Source: Candidatus Poribacteria bacterium
GTDB lineage: Bacteria > Poribacteria > WGA-4E > PCPOR2b
Reading direction: 5' to 3'
Assembly: GCA_003635265.1 (NCBI GenBank)
Contig: PYIZ01000041.1
Location: 1 to 64,000 of the forward strand
Length of the DNA stretch: 64,000 bases
Shown piece after piece: positions 9,006-17,648 of the stretch (its first letter is position 1; every line of letters starts with the position of its first letter). Made by a program: the position numbers and the translations under genes. Below the pieces are notes generated by a model. It was not told the origin of the DNA and ran no database searches. It saw nothing but the letters and a program-made list of their open reading frames with translations.

Positions 9006-10190
9006 ATGATTGGTATAATGAAATCTCATTTGAGAACGTTGCTTGAAGAAATCGAAGAGAGTGGGTTATACAAAAGGGAGCGGATCATCACTAGTCCACA
9101 GCAGGCACGCATCAATGTCCAAACCGGCGAAACGGTCCTCAATATGTGCGCCAATAACTACCTTGGGCTAGCGAATCACCCGGCGATCGTCGAAGCCGCA
9201 AAGGAGGGCATAGACCAGTGGGGGCACGGGCTGTCGTCTGTTCGTTTTATCTGCGGGACACAAGCCATCCACACTGCGCTTGAGAAGGAAATCTCTGAAT
9301 TCCTCGAGACGGAGGACACCATCCTTTATACCTCCTGCTTCGACGCAAACGCGGGATTGTTTGAGACACTCCTGACTGAGGAGGATGCAATCCTCAGCGA
9401 CGAGTTGAACCACGCTAGTATCATCGACGGGATCCGGCTCTGCAAAGCGAAGCGTCTGCGCTTCAAGAATAGCGACATGGGGGATCTAGAAGCCAAACTC
9501 AAGGACGCTCAGGACTCGCGCTTTCGCCTGATTGCAACGGACGGCGTGTTCTCTATGGATGGCACCATCGCCAATCTACAGGATCTCTGCGACCTTGCAG
9601 ACAGATACGACGCACTGGTCATGATCGACGATTCCCACTCAACGGGGTTCATGGGGAAAACGGGGAAAGGTACGCATGAATATCGCGATGTGATGGGCAG
9701 AATCGACATTATCACCAGCACGCTCGGAAAGGCGCTCGGCGGTGCCAGCGGCGGATTCACAACCGGCAGAAGTGAAATTATTGATCTGCTGCGCCAACGT
9801 TCACGTCCCTACCTGTTTTCCAATACTGTTGCTCCTAGTATTGTCAACGCATCCCTGAAGGCGCTTGAGATGATAACAGCGTCCACCGCCCTACGGGACA
9901 AGCTAGAGGAGAATACCCGCTACTTCCGAGCAAAAATGGCGGAAGTGGGGTTTGATATTCCGTCCGGTTCCCATCCCATCGTGCCGATTATGCTTGGGGA
10001 TGCGAGGTTGGCACAGCAGATGGCGGCACGAATGCTTGAAAAAGGGGTATATGTGATTGGATTTTTCTACCCTGTCGTTCCCGAAGGTACGGCGCGAATC
10101 CGAACGCAGATCTCCGCGGCACATTCGATCGAGGATCTTGATTTTGCTGTCAGGATGTTTGCCGAAGTTAAGGGAGAGTTTGGCGTGTGA
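9006..10190 (+). CDS. kbl: Glycine C-acetyltransferase (2-amino-3-ketobutyrate CoA ligase)
   Basis: 394 residues, alpha-oxoamine synthase family, close to the usual Kbl length. It cleaves 2-amino-3-ketobutyrate with CoA to glycine and acetyl-CoA. Visible are [37 protein letters not shown], and the PLP lysine in [17 protein letters not shown] 9006 is chosen because GGAGG (8993-8997) precedes it at normal spacing; an ATG at 8991 has no such site. Together with thrC upstream this fits threonine turnover. The SDR between them might play the threonine-dehydrogenase part, which is inference only. Confidence 0.9.
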   Translation: MIGIMKSHLRTLLEEIEESGLYKRERIITSPQQARINVQTGETVLNMCANNYLGLANHPAIVEAAKEGIDQWGHGLSSVRFICGTQAIHTALEKEISEFLETEDTILYTSCFDANAGLFETLLTEEDAILSDELNHASIIDGIRLCKAKRLRFKNSDMGDLEAKLKDAQDSRFRLIATDGVFSMDGTIANLQDLCDLADRYDALVMIDDSHSTGFMGKTGKGTHEYRDVMGRIDIITSTLGKALGGASGGFTTGRSEIIDLLRQRSRPYLFSNTVAPSIVNASLKALEMITASTALRDKLEENTRYFRAKMAEVGFDIPSGSHPIVPIMLGDARLAQQMAARMLEKGVYVIGFFYPVVPEGTARIRTQISAAHSIEDLDFAVRMFAEVKGEFGV

Positions 10191-10221
10191 GCCCTTCTCC
10201 ATTTTCGGACCGAGTTTCCCC

Positions 10222-10251
10222 TTGACAAGTTGCCTTGAATTTCGATAAAAT
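10222..10251 (+). promoter_or_regulatory. Sigma-70-type promoter
   Basis: TTGACA (10222-10227) and TAAAAT (10246-10251) with an 18-bp spacer, upstream of the amidohydrolase gene. The predicted leader is about 80 bases. Confidence 0.6.
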
Positions 10252-10338
10252 CGGACGAAGTGCAGAATTAAGAAGGATTTCTTTGAACCATTAAATCAAA
10301 GGTGTGCAAAGAATTTTGATACAGAAAGGAAAACAAAA

Positions 10339-11160
10339 TTGAGAATTATTGACCCACACGTTCATGTCTGGAAGAATAACCCACAATTTCCGTGGGCGCC
10401 TGAAACAACCAGTCCACCGACCGACGACGCCACACCGGAGATGTTATTGGACTTGATGAACGCCAACGGCGTTGAGAAAACGGTGTTAGTACAGGTTATC
10501 CATTATCGCTGGGACAACAGTTACGCCGCTAAGGCGATAAAGGACTATCCCGATAAATTCATGGCGGTCTGCCGGATTAACCCGGAGGATCCCGACGCGC
10601 CAGATCACTTGAGTTATTGGACGGAGGAGCACGGCATCCACGGTGTTCGCCTTAGTCCGTCTGGCAGTGCCACCGACGATTGGTTCACAGGTCCGCTGAT
10701 GGATCCAATCTTCAGCCGTGCAGAAGCGCTTGGCGTTCCGATGCTAATTTTGACCGGCGTTGATCGAATGCCTGACCTTGCCGCGATTTTAGAACGGCAC
10801 AGTGACCTTGATGTTTCTATCGATCACATGGCAAGCGCACCACTGGATGACCCTGACAAGCAGCAGCTGTTGCTAGACATGGCGCGATTCCCACGGGTTT
10901 ATGTCAAAATTAGCCACACTTGGTCGTCTTCCGATAGCACATATCCTTGGGCGGATTCGCACGACTTGGTCAAGAAAGTCTATCAGGCATTTGGCGGGAA
11001 GCGCATCATGTGGGGGACGGATTGGCCCGTCTGCTTGAGCAACGCAACCTACGCCCAAACTCTATCCGTTGTGCGGGATGAGATGGACTTTTTCGCACCG
11101 GAAGATCGGGAATGGGTATTGGGTAAAACCGCACTTCAGCTTTGGAACTTTGGTGAGTAG
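10339..11160 (+). CDS. Amidohydrolase family 2 (TIM-barrel metal-dependent hydrolase)
   Basis: 273 residues. The N terminus I-I-D-P-H-V-H-V-W holds the HxH metal ligands of the amidohydrolase_2 superfamily. S-I-D-H-M-A (third His), G-G-K-R-I-M-W-G-T-D-W-P-V (metal-ligand Asp) and the helical end with G-K-T-A-L-Q-L-W complete the pattern of lactonase or decarboxylase-like members. Translation starts at TTG 10339, with AAGGA at 10325-10329 as ribosome site; no ATG fits the conserved N terminus. It is monocistronic with its own promoter. The substrate is unknown. Confidence 0.82.
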   Translation: MRIIDPHVHVWKNNPQFPWAPETTSPPTDDATPEMLLDLMNANGVEKTVLVQVIHYRWDNSYAAKAIKDYPDKFMAVCRINPEDPDAPDHLSYWTEEHGIHGVRLSPSGSATDDWFTGPLMDPIFSRAEALGVPMLILTGVDRMPDLAAILERHSDLDVSIDHMASAPLDDPDKQQLLLDMARFPRVYVKISHTWSSSDSTYPWADSHDLVKKVYQAFGGKRIMWGTDWPVCLSNATYAQTLSVVRDEMDFFAPEDREWVLGKTALQLWNFGE

Positions 11161-11222
11161 GATCGGTTTGTAAGAGTTCATTGCGCCATGACGAGGGTAC
11201 GAGATAATTCCGTTTTCCAATT

Positions 11223-11250
11223 TTCACGTTTTACGCATCACGTTTCACTT
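11223..11250. repeat. Dispersed intergenic repeat (cgttt-cacgcatcacg family)
   Basis: Imperfect alternation of cacgttt, acgcatca and cacgttt. Related copies are at 30371-30400, 39779-39808 and 47461-47490, and a shorter piece at about 29805-29820. Confidence 0.5.
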
Positions 11251-11325
11251 TTGATCTTTGACCGGAGTGCATATTAGCAGCTGCAAACTATCACCATTGG
11301 TATTAAGCAAAAGGAGGCGTCTACC

Positions 11326-11700
11326 ATGCTATTTTGCCCAGAATGTAGTGCTGAATATACTTTAGATGTTTCAATTTGTGGTGATTGTCAAGCCGAATTG
11401 GTGCCCGAACGCCCACCGGAGGACGCTGCAGAATACATTGATTGGGAGGTTGTTCAAGAGATTCCCAGCGAATTTGTCGGAAATCTAATCAAAGGGGTGC
11501 TGGAGGGCGAAGGAATTGACGCGGTGGTGCGACCACACGAGATTTCCGCACTCGGCGGAATCCGGCTTGAATCTGAATGGGGTGAAATCCTGGTCCTCTC
11601 CGATCAGGTGCAAAACGCGAAGATGGTCATTGAAGACTACCTTGCTAACCTACCTGAAGATGCCCTCGAAAACAGTGACATGGATTCGGACGAGGTCTAA
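11326..11700 (+). CDS. Zinc-ribbon protein with DUF2007-like domain
   Basis: 124 residues. The first 25 residues form a zinc ribbon (C-P-E-C ... C-G-D-C). The rest has the DUF2007 pattern: E-I-P-S-E-F-V-G-N-L-I-K-G-V-L-E-G-E-G-I-D-A then a beta strand G-E-I-L-V-L-S-D and a final helix. DUF2007 proteins are small, PII-like in fold and called putative signal-transducing proteins; no ligand is known. A strong site AAGGAGG lies before the ATG. The tail is acidic. It stands alone between the amidohydrolase and the PorV-like gene. Confidence 0.7.
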   Translation: MLFCPECSAEYTLDVSICGDCQAELVPERPPEDAAEYIDWEVVQEIPSEFVGNLIKGVLEGEGIDAVVRPHEISALGGIRLESEWGEILVLSDQVQNAKMVIEDYLANLPEDALENSDMDSDEV

Positions 11701-11709
11701 TCGTTAGGC

Positions 11710-11790
11710 AGAGTCGGGATTTGGAAATCCCTCTCCGTTCCGTCCCGACTTGTCGAGGATCCCGATTTATCGGGAGGAGTCTTCGACCTA
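11710..11790. repeat. Intergenic repeat with hairpins (cagagtcgggatttggaaatccc type)
   Basis: gtcgggatttggaaatccc at 11713-11731 recurs at 47188-47206. A second palindrome, cccgatttatcggg, is at 11761-11774, and ttcgacctacagg follows. The same words occur in the intergenic regions near 22000, 24250-24640 and 47440. No coding. Confidence 0.5.
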
Positions 11791-11828
11791 CAGGATAACT
11801 AAATGCCCCTAATGGTTCAAGATTTGCA

Positions 11829-11857
11829 TTGACAAACTCACTCCGATTCGCTATAAT
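11829..11857 (+). promoter_or_regulatory. Consensus sigma-70 promoter
   Basis: TTGACA (11829-11834), 17-bp spacer, TATAAT (11852-11857): an exact match to the housekeeping consensus. It lies inside the 5' part of the longest open frame for the PorV-like protein, so the real start must be downstream of it. Confidence 0.85.
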
Positions 11858-11915
11858 GCCTCAGTCTTTTCTCGGTGTAATCGCTTATCTCGTATGCCTC
11901 AATCTGGAGGATCGT

Positions 11916-12866
11916 TTGCCAAGATTTAATAGACATTTAACCCTTTTTATACTTTGTGGGCTTGTACTATACCCATGGACAGTAGCCGATGGGGCGGATA
12001 TACATGAAAACGTCGGGACGCGGGCGATGACATTCCTGAAGATCGGCGTCGGTGCGAAAGCGATCAGTATGGGAGAGTCTCAAGTTGCGGATGCAGATGA
12101 CCTGTATGCCACATACTGGAATCCAGCGGGACTTGCCCAACTGCAACGTCCACAACTGGGTCTCATGCACAATGAATGGTTTGAGGGGATTAACCACCAA
12201 TTCATCGGCTTTGCACAGCCCCTTGGAAACGCGGGTACACTCGGCGGGAGTCTCATCTATCTCTCTTATGGTGAGCTTGAGGGATACGACATTAATGAGA
12301 GCGGTGAACCCGTTAAAACAGAGAACTTCCATCCTTATGATCTTGCCCTGATTGGTTCTTATGCTCGCCGATTCGGAGGCGCGTTGTCTTTGGGTGCCAA
12401 TGCTAAATGGGTTCGAGAAAAGATTGACACGGAAAGTGCCCAAGTCATTGCGTTCGATATAGGCGGACTGTACGCTATCCTCAACAATTCATTCTCTTTT
12501 GGATTCAACGTCCAACATCTTGGCGCCAAAGTTAAATTCGTCGAAGAATCCTTTAGTTTGCCGCTTAACATCAAAGTCGGTATGGCGTATAGATTGCTAG
12601 ATGAAGCGTTGACTCTCACTGCCGACGTGAACCGCCCCAGCGACAACGACCCCACCGTTGGAGTGGGAGCGGCGTTCACAGCCTACGAGCTCATCCACCT
12701 GCGTGCGGGTTACAAATATAAAGTCGGCGGCAACGATTTGGGAACGGCATCCGGTATCACCAGCGGAATCGGATTTAGCATTGAGGGCTTTCAACTTGAT
12801 TATGCCTTTGTCTCTTTCGGTAAACTCGGTGGCGCCCACCGATTTTCGCTCATTTCGAATTTTTAG
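11916..12866 (+). CDS. PorV/PorQ-family outer-membrane beta-barrel protein
   Basis: 316 residues from TTG 11916, which has GGAGGA (11906-11911) upstream; the longer frame from 11829 would start inside the promoter. A signal peptide (R-H-L-T-L-F-I-L-C-G-L) is followed by the family opening G-T-R-A-M-T-F-L-K-I-G-V-G-A-K-A-I-S-M-G-E and Y-W-N-P-A-G-L-A-Q. The remaining sequence is alternating strands ending R-F-S-L-I-S-N-F, with the terminal Phe usual for barrel insertion. In Bacteroidota PorV serves type IX secretion. Here no other T9SS gene is present, so that role is not claimed. Confidence 0.78.
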   Translation: MPRFNRHLTLFILCGLVLYPWTVADGADIHENVGTRAMTFLKIGVGAKAISMGESQVADADDLYATYWNPAGLAQLQRPQLGLMHNEWFEGINHQFIGFAQPLGNAGTLGGSLIYLSYGELEGYDINESGEPVKTENFHPYDLALIGSYARRFGGALSLGANAKWVREKIDTESAQVIAFDIGGLYAILNNSFSFGFNVQHLGAKVKFVEESFSLPLNIKVGMAYRLLDEALTLTADVNRPSDNDPTVGVGAAFTAYELIHLRAGYKYKVGGNDLGTASGITSGIGFSIEGFQLDYAFVSFGKLGGAHRFSLISNF

Positions 12867-12932
12867 TATGAAACGTAGGAAAAAACTTCAAACCTACCCG
12901 TACAGAGTTGTGAGCCGAGAGGTATAAACGAT

Positions 12933-13388
12933 ATGCTGAATCTTGAAAATGATAAACAGGATGAAGAAATGCCGTCACTGAATCATAGCTATATCTGTCT
13001 TCAGATTCTCCGTCAGTTGCTTCAGAATGAGAGGGTTGAGCCCCTCCCGGAACTCACTCTCGATATTGCAAATGGACTCACGCCGGATATTTCAATTTTC
13101 CCCAAAGAGCAAATACACCCGAATTTTTTTCGTGATGTCTCTAAATTTCAACAGATGCCGGTCTTAGCAATTGAAGTTATTTCTTCAAGTCAGACTATTG
13201 AGGAATTGCTGGAAAAAGCAGCACAATTAATTCAAGCCGGGGTCAAGGCAGTCTGGACAATAGAGCCGCATAGCAGAAGTGTATTCGTGACGACTTCGTC
13301 AGAAGAAAAATTGTTCCATGACGGAATTGTTGAGAATGAGGAGATTCAAGTCGATTTTGCAAAGGTATTTGGTCAACGGGCATCGTAA
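12933..13388 (+). CDS. Uma2-family (DUF820) endonuclease-like protein
   Basis: 151 residues with the Uma2 PD-(D/E)xK-like core: T-P-D-I-S-I-F-P, then P-V-L-A-I-E-V-I-S-S-S-Q-T, L-E-K-A-A-Q-L-I-Q-A-G-V-K-A-V-W-T-I-E-P. The canonical D at T-P-D and E in A-I-E-V are present. The protein is somewhat shorter than the usual 180-200 residues because the N-terminal strand-helix part is reduced. Such genes are abundant in cyanobacteria and related lineages and their in vivo role is unknown. The ribosome site GAGAGG is about 10 bases upstream. No toxin-antitoxin partner is adjacent. Confidence 0.75.
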   Translation: MLNLENDKQDEEMPSLNHSYICLQILRQLLQNERVEPLPELTLDIANGLTPDISIFPKEQIHPNFFRDVSKFQQMPVLAIEVISSSQTIEELLEKAAQLIQAGVKAVWTIEPHSRSVFVTTSSEEKLFHDGIVENEEIQVDFAKVFGQRAS

Positions 13389-13420
13389 CCTAAGAATTTT
13401 AGTGAGAGGACACAACTGTT

Positions 13421-14272
13421 ATGGATTTCGTTCAGCTCACCGAAACGCAACGTCGAGATTTTAACGAAAATGGCTATCTGATTGTGCCTCAAGCCCTTGA
13501 TGGGGCGACGGTCGATCGTCTAATCGAAGCCGGTGATCGATTGATGGAATCATTTGAATACGAAGATTACTACGCACATCGACGCCCCGGTCTCATCCAA
13601 GACGAAGATGCCTACGCATCACTCATTACGAATTCAAGCACGGTACCGCTCATCGTTCAACTGCTCGGTCCTAATATCCATATCACCAATACCGCGCTGA
13701 TTTATAAGCACCCGCAAGCGCCCGAGACACCTGACGTCCGCAACTGGCACCGTGATGTCGGGGTCCACCTCGACCTTGGACATCAAAAACTGCCTCGTGT
13801 CGGACTGAAAATCGGTTACTGCTTGACAGACTTCACGGGACCCAATTCTGGTGCGACCATGTTCGTTCGCAAAAGTAACAACTTCAGCGAGCCGCTGCCC
13901 ATTCCCAAGGGCAAAGTTGACCCGCTGGAGTATGACGAACCCATCCTGCGTGCCGGAGACGCATACCTATTTGAAAGTCGCATTTACCATGCCGCTGCCC
14001 TCAACTTTACCGATCAGGTTGCCAAGGTTGCGATCTACGGCTACCACTATTCTTGGGTCAAGCCAGACTACTACCTTCGACACTATAACGGCAGATTGCA
14101 GCCGGATGCAGCACTATTAGAAAAATTAGATGACGTTGGCAGGCAGCTTCTCGATGCGGGAGAGGGGACCGATGGCCGTTCCGCACCCAACGGCATCCAG
14201 TGGCCCCTCGTTGAATGGGCGGAACGACACGGTGTTATGCCAGAGCCACACACTCATGTCATTGAGGTTTGA
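13421..14272 (+). CDS. Phytanoyl-CoA dioxygenase (PhyH) family protein
   Basis: 283 residues, Fe(II)/2-oxoglutarate oxygenase. Conserved parts: F-N-E-N-G-Y-L-I-V-P-Q-A-L near the N terminus, the metal-binding H-x-D in N-W-H-R-D-V-G (about residue 108), G-P-N-S-G-A-T, and the distal histidine in S-R-I-Y-H-A-A-A-L-N. The family hydroxylates diverse small substrates and the one used here cannot be inferred. It is followed 50 bp later by menG on the same strand. A second PhyH protein (37732-38466) and another HxD oxygenase (28893-29738) occur in the window. Confidence 0.85.
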   Translation: MDFVQLTETQRRDFNENGYLIVPQALDGATVDRLIEAGDRLMESFEYEDYYAHRRPGLIQDEDAYASLITNSSTVPLIVQLLGPNIHITNTALIYKHPQAPETPDVRNWHRDVGVHLDLGHQKLPRVGLKIGYCLTDFTGPNSGATMFVRKSNNFSEPLPIPKGKVDPLEYDEPILRAGDAYLFESRIYHAAALNFTDQVAKVAIYGYHYSWVKPDYYLRHYNGRLQPDAALLEKLDDVGRQLLDAGEGTDGRSAPNGIQWPLVEWAERHGVMPEPHTHVIEV

Positions 14273-14322
14273 AAAAGTATTAAACTTCCCTATGGTCCTC
14301 CCAAAAGAAGTTGTCCGTCCTT

Positions 14323-15024
14323 ATGAACAAGGAAATTTACGTTCGTAAAATCTTCTCATCAATTGCGAAACGGTACGACTTCCTCAATTCCTTGTTAAGT
14401 TTGCGCCGTGACCGCGCATGGCGAAAATTCACGGTACAGATGAGTGAAGTGACGCAGGGGAGCAGAGTCCTCGATGTCTGTACTGGTACGGGTGAGCTTG
14501 CGCTTGCCTATGCCGACAAAATTGACAGCACCGCAGTGATTGGCACAGACTTCGTTTATGACATGCTCGCCGTTGGCAAGGATAAGGTTGCAAAGCAGGG
14601 ACGGACTAACGCTTTTATTCCAGTCGAAGCAGATACGCTTGAACTTCCATTTGCGAACAACACCTTTGATATCGTATCGGTTGGCTTTGGTATCCGCAAC
14701 GTTGCCGATCTCCGGCTCGGCATCCGTGAAATGTGCCGAGTCGCTGCGACGAACGGTCGAGTCGCCATCCTTGAGTTCACGCAACCGACAACGCCTCTGT
14801 TTCGGCACATATACTACTTCTATTTCAAGGGACTTCTGCCGTGTATCGGAAATCTTATCTCAAAAAATAGGGATGACGCCTACGGTTATTTGCCGGATTC
14901 CGTCATGCAGTTTCCAGATTGCGAACAACTCAAGGCGATTATGGAGGAATGTGGCCTCACAGATGTCCGATTTTACCGGAAGACGCTTGGCATTGTCGCT
15001 ATCCATATTGGACGAAAGAAATGA
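14323..15024 (+). CDS. menG: Demethylmenaquinone methyltransferase (UbiE/MenG)
   Basis: 233 residues, class I SAM-dependent methyltransferase for the last step of menaquinone synthesis. Signature segments: I-F-S-S-I-A-K-R-Y-D-F-L-N-S-L-L-S, V-L-D-V-C-T-G-T-G-E-L-A (SAM motif I), G-F-G-I-R-N-V (family signature) and I-L-E-F-T-Q-P. ATG 14323 is taken; a TTG at 14311 in frame is possible. The stop codon overlaps the ATG of the following lipoprotein gene (ATGA at 15021-15024), so they are translationally coupled. It indicates a quinone-based respiratory chain. Confidence 0.88.
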   Translation: MNKEIYVRKIFSSIAKRYDFLNSLLSLRRDRAWRKFTVQMSEVTQGSRVLDVCTGTGELALAYADKIDSTAVIGTDFVYDMLAVGKDKVAKQGRTNAFIPVEADTLELPFANNTFDIVSVGFGIRNVADLRLGIREMCRVAATNGRVAILEFTQPTTPLFRHIYYFYFKGLLPCIGNLISKNRDDAYGYLPDSVMQFPDCEQLKAIMEECGLTDVRFYRKTLGIVAIHIGRKK

Positions 15025-16025
15025 CTCGGCTTTACTGGATTTGCCTAACTATCTTGATCGCGATGGTGTTCGCTGGGTGTAGTGGTGACACCTCGACGAT
15101 TAAAATTGGGGTCAGCATTCCAGAAACCACAGCCCCTGTTTATACCCTCATGAAGCAGGCGATGATTGACGGCGAAAAAGATAACGGAGTCAAAATTCTG
15201 TGGAATGGGGTCCGAGATGCAGGGATCAAACAGAATCTAGCGACGTTAGAGACACAACAGATCCGCAGGATGCTTGACGAGGGGATTCGGGTCCTGATTC
15301 TCAAGCCTGTTGGTGGGCAAAACGTCTACTCCATCCTGAAGGAAGCGGAACGCAGGAACGTACCTGTTATCACGCTTGATCGGTTGTTAGTGAGTATAAA
15401 CGTGCGAGGACATATCGCCGTCGATGAAACGGGGTTAGGGGAAGCGGCTGCCCAGTATGTGATCAAGAAGATCGGTTACAAAGGCAATGTGCTCGTATTG
15501 GACGAGTCCACGGGAGCAGAATCCTTTCGAAATATATCGTTGGGGATTTACCGTGCCTTAGATCGGCATTCCGATCAAATTCGAGTGCATTCCCGTACCT
15601 CTCCCCTTGATGCAGATGTTGCGTTGGATCTGACCGATCGTGTTCTGAAAAATTACGCGGGAAATATTCAAGCGATCATTGCTGTAGATAGTACGCTAGC
15701 GGTCGGTGCAGTACGCGGTGTGCAGTTGCACGAACTTGCCGATCAGATTGTGACGGTTGGCGTGGGTGCGGGGGAGGAGGCATGTCGCCAGATTATGTTC
15801 AAGCAGCACGATGTCGAGGTGGACGCGATACCTTATCAGCGGGGGCAAGAGGTGTTGAAAGCGGCGCTCGATGCGCTGAACGATCGTCCTTTCTCCTTTG
15901 ATGTTGAGTTATCCGATGGTCGAATTTTGACGAAAACGAAATTTAGTCCAATCCGTCTCATTACACCCGCCAACTATTCGGTGGTCGGACGGATGTGGCC
16001 CAATCTGTTTGAAGATAAAAAGTAG
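15021..16025 (+). CDS. Periplasmic sugar-binding lipoprotein (Peripla_BP_4 type)
   Basis: 334 residues. The N terminus has a lipoprotein signal (A-M-V-F-A-G-C-S-G), giving a membrane-anchored solute-binding protein. The body follows the ribose/xylose-binding fold: I-K-I-G-V-S-I-P, V-L-I-L-K-P-V-G-G-Q-N, V-P-V-I-T-L-D-R, G-H-I-A-V-D-E, A-I-I-A-V-D-S-T-L-A-V-G-A and a late D-A-I-P-Y-Q-R-G segment. It overlaps menG by 4 bases. No permease or ATPase of the RbsC/RbsA kind is next to it, so it may serve a distant transporter or act as a sensor. Confidence 0.78.
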   Translation: MTRLYWICLTILIAMVFAGCSGDTSTIKIGVSIPETTAPVYTLMKQAMIDGEKDNGVKILWNGVRDAGIKQNLATLETQQIRRMLDEGIRVLILKPVGGQNVYSILKEAERRNVPVITLDRLLVSINVRGHIAVDETGLGEAAAQYVIKKIGYKGNVLVLDESTGAESFRNISLGIYRALDRHSDQIRVHSRTSPLDADVALDLTDRVLKNYAGNIQAIIAVDSTLAVGAVRGVQLHELADQIVTVGVGAGEEACRQIMFKQHDVEVDAIPYQRGQEVLKAALDALNDRPFSFDVELSDGRILTKTKFSPIRLITPANYSVVGRMWPNLFEDKK

Positions 16026-16034
16026 GTGATAGGG

Positions 16035-16565
16035 ATGCGATATATTTCGTGTTTCTTAATTATAGGGTTACTTGTTTGCCCGTTGTTCGCTTCAAATCAA
16101 GAGCAGGCAGAAAAACCACCGCAGGTTGGCGAAGATGCACCTGATTTTACGTTACAAGATGCCGAAGATCAGGAGCACGCACTAAAGAAAATGCGAGGCA
16201 AGGTTGTCTTTTTAATAATGGGAAATCGAAAAATCCGGGAGGAAGATGACAAATGGGGGCACGCCTTTCAGCAAGATTATCAGGAGAACGATCAGGTCGT
16301 CGCATACATTATCGCTGATATGCGAAGTGTGCCTGCATTCGTGCCTAAAGGCTTCGTTAAAAGGCAACTCAAAAAAGATAAACCGCCGGTAACGTTGTTA
16401 CTTGATTGGAAAGGCAAAGTGCATCAGGCGTATCGTACGGAGAAAGAAAAGCCAAATCTCTACATTATTGACCCTGAAGGGAAGCTTGCCTTTCATATAA
16501 AATCTAATTTCGATAAGGAGACCTATCAGAAACTGAAAACAGTGATTGATGGGTTTAAGAATTAA
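16035..16565 (+). CDS. Exported thioredoxin-fold (redoxin-like) protein lacking cysteines
   Basis: 176 residues, signal peptide 1-20. The mature part opens P-P-Q-V-G-E-D-A-P-D-F-T-L-Q-D, the AhpC/redoxin start, followed by K-M-R-G-K-V-V-F-L-I-M-G. Where the family has its cysteine motif this protein reads M-G-N-R-K-I-R-E-E-D, and no cysteine occurs after the signal peptide. The late strand L-Y-I-I-D-P-E-G-K-L matches thioredoxin-like folds. Classical disulphide or peroxidase chemistry is therefore excluded; a binding role is more likely. ATG 16035 is preferred to GTG 16026. It directly follows the sugar-binding lipoprotein gene. Confidence 0.65.
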   Translation: MRYISCFLIIGLLVCPLFASNQEQAEKPPQVGEDAPDFTLQDAEDQEHALKKMRGKVVFLIMGNRKIREEDDKWGHAFQQDYQENDQVVAYIIADMRSVPAFVPKGFVKRQLKKDKPPVTLLLDWKGKVHQAYRTEKEKPNLYIIDPEGKLAFHIKSNFDKETYQKLKTVIDGFKN

Positions 16566-16607
16566 CCAATCAGTTTAACTTTTATTAAGGATGAGGAACA
16601 AATCAAT

Positions 16608-17135
16608 ATGAACAATATCTCTCCAGATAAACCTTTAGTCAGTATTGTTATGGGCAGTGATTCTGATTTGGGAAAGATGAGCGAAGCTGCCGAAGTCTTA
16701 GAAGAATTTGATATCCCTTTTGAAATAACGATTTCCTCTGCCCACCGTTCACCGGAGCGAACAATGGACTATGCGCATGGTGCTGGTGACCGCGGTGTGC
16801 ATGTCATCATCGCCGGTGCAGGACGCGCAGCCCATCTCGCTGGTGTCATCGCTGCCCACACTACCCTGCCCGTTATCGGCGTTCCGATTGACGGTGGACC
16901 ACTCAACGGTGTGGACGCACTTTATGCCACCGTACAGATGCCGCCCGGTATCCCTGTCGGGACGATGGCGATTGGATCCGGTGGCGCGCGTAACGCGGGA
17001 CTTTTCGCTATCCAGATACTGGCACTCAAATTTCCCGAACTCAGTGAGAAACTTGACGCCTACAAGGTCAAACTCAGCGACGGTGTGGCAGAGAAAGCGG
17101 CACGGTTAGACGAGGTTGGCTATAAAGACTATTGA
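16608..17135 (+). CDS. purE: N5-carboxyaminoimidazole ribonucleotide mutase
   Basis: 175 residues, class I PurE, purine biosynthesis in the cytoplasm. Clear motifs: M-G-S-D-S-D-L near the N terminus, S-A-H-R-S-P-E-R (substrate phosphate loop with catalytic His), I-A-G-A-G-R-A-A-H-L-A-G, P-V-I-G-V-P and M-P-P-G-I-P-V-G-T. A ribosome site GGATGAGGA lies upstream. No purK lies next to it; tsaE follows after 2 bases, which suggests one transcript. Confidence 0.95.
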   Translation: MNNISPDKPLVSIVMGSDSDLGKMSEAAEVLEEFDIPFEITISSAHRSPERTMDYAHGAGDRGVHVIIAGAGRAAHLAGVIAAHTTLPVIGVPIDGGPLNGVDALYATVQMPPGIPVGTMAIGSGGARNAGLFAIQILALKFPELSEKLDAYKVKLSDGVAEKAARLDEVGYKDY

Positions 17136-17137
17136 TC

Positions 17138-17623
17138 ATGACGCAAACCGTAGAGGCAAATTGCTCCGCAGATTTTTTGATAAGGGGCAGGAAGTCCGCC
17201 TTTAAGACGCATAGCCCTGAAGAAACGCAAGAAATTGGGGTAAGGATTGGGCGTCAACTTAACCCTGGCGATGTTGTCGCACTCATCGGTGACTTGGGAG
17301 TGGGGAAAACCTGTCTAACACAGGGCATCGCCCACGGTGCTGGCGTCTATCAAGACCAGACTGTCAATAGCCCTTCCTACATCCTCATCAACGAGTATGA
17401 GGGCAAGATCCCGATCTACCACATTGATCTCTATCGGCTTGAGCGGCTGGAAGATATTGTCGATCTTGGGTTGGAGGAGTATTTGGAGGGGGATGGCATC
17501 TGCGTTATTGAATGGGCGGATCGGATGAGTGAATTGCTGCCTGAAAACCACATTCAGGTCAAGATCACCGGAGAGGACGAGTTCACACGCGCAATCGAAG
17601 TGTTACCCGTCAGTGCCGATTAA
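17138..17623 (+). CDS. tsaE: tRNA threonylcarbamoyladenosine biosynthesis ATPase TsaE
   Basis: 161 residues. A P-loop ATPase partner of TsaD/TsaB in t6A synthesis. Walker A is G-D-L-G-V-G-K-T, T-V-N-S-P-S-Y-I-L-I-N-E-Y follows, and I-Y-H-I-D-L-Y-R-L and V-I-E-W-A-D-R-M-S-E-L-L-P complete the family pattern. The N terminus is about 20 residues longer than usual before S-P-E-E-T. ATG 17138 lies just after the purE stop. The glycosyltransferase gene follows within about 25 bases. Confidence 0.92.
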   Translation: MTQTVEANCSADFLIRGRKSAFKTHSPEETQEIGVRIGRQLNPGDVVALIGDLGVGKTCLTQGIAHGAGVYQDQTVNSPSYILINEYEGKIPIYHIDLYRLERLEDIVDLGLEEYLEGDGICVIEWADRMSELLPENHIQVKITGEDEFTRAIEVLPVSAD

Positions 17624-17648
17624 GGATAGCAACCCCTCCATAGAATGG

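Noticed and set aside
11829..12866. Role of the PorV-like protein in a type IX secretion system
   Set aside because: No PorU, Sov, GldK-N or T9SS C-terminal domain is visible in the window; family membership alone is not enough.
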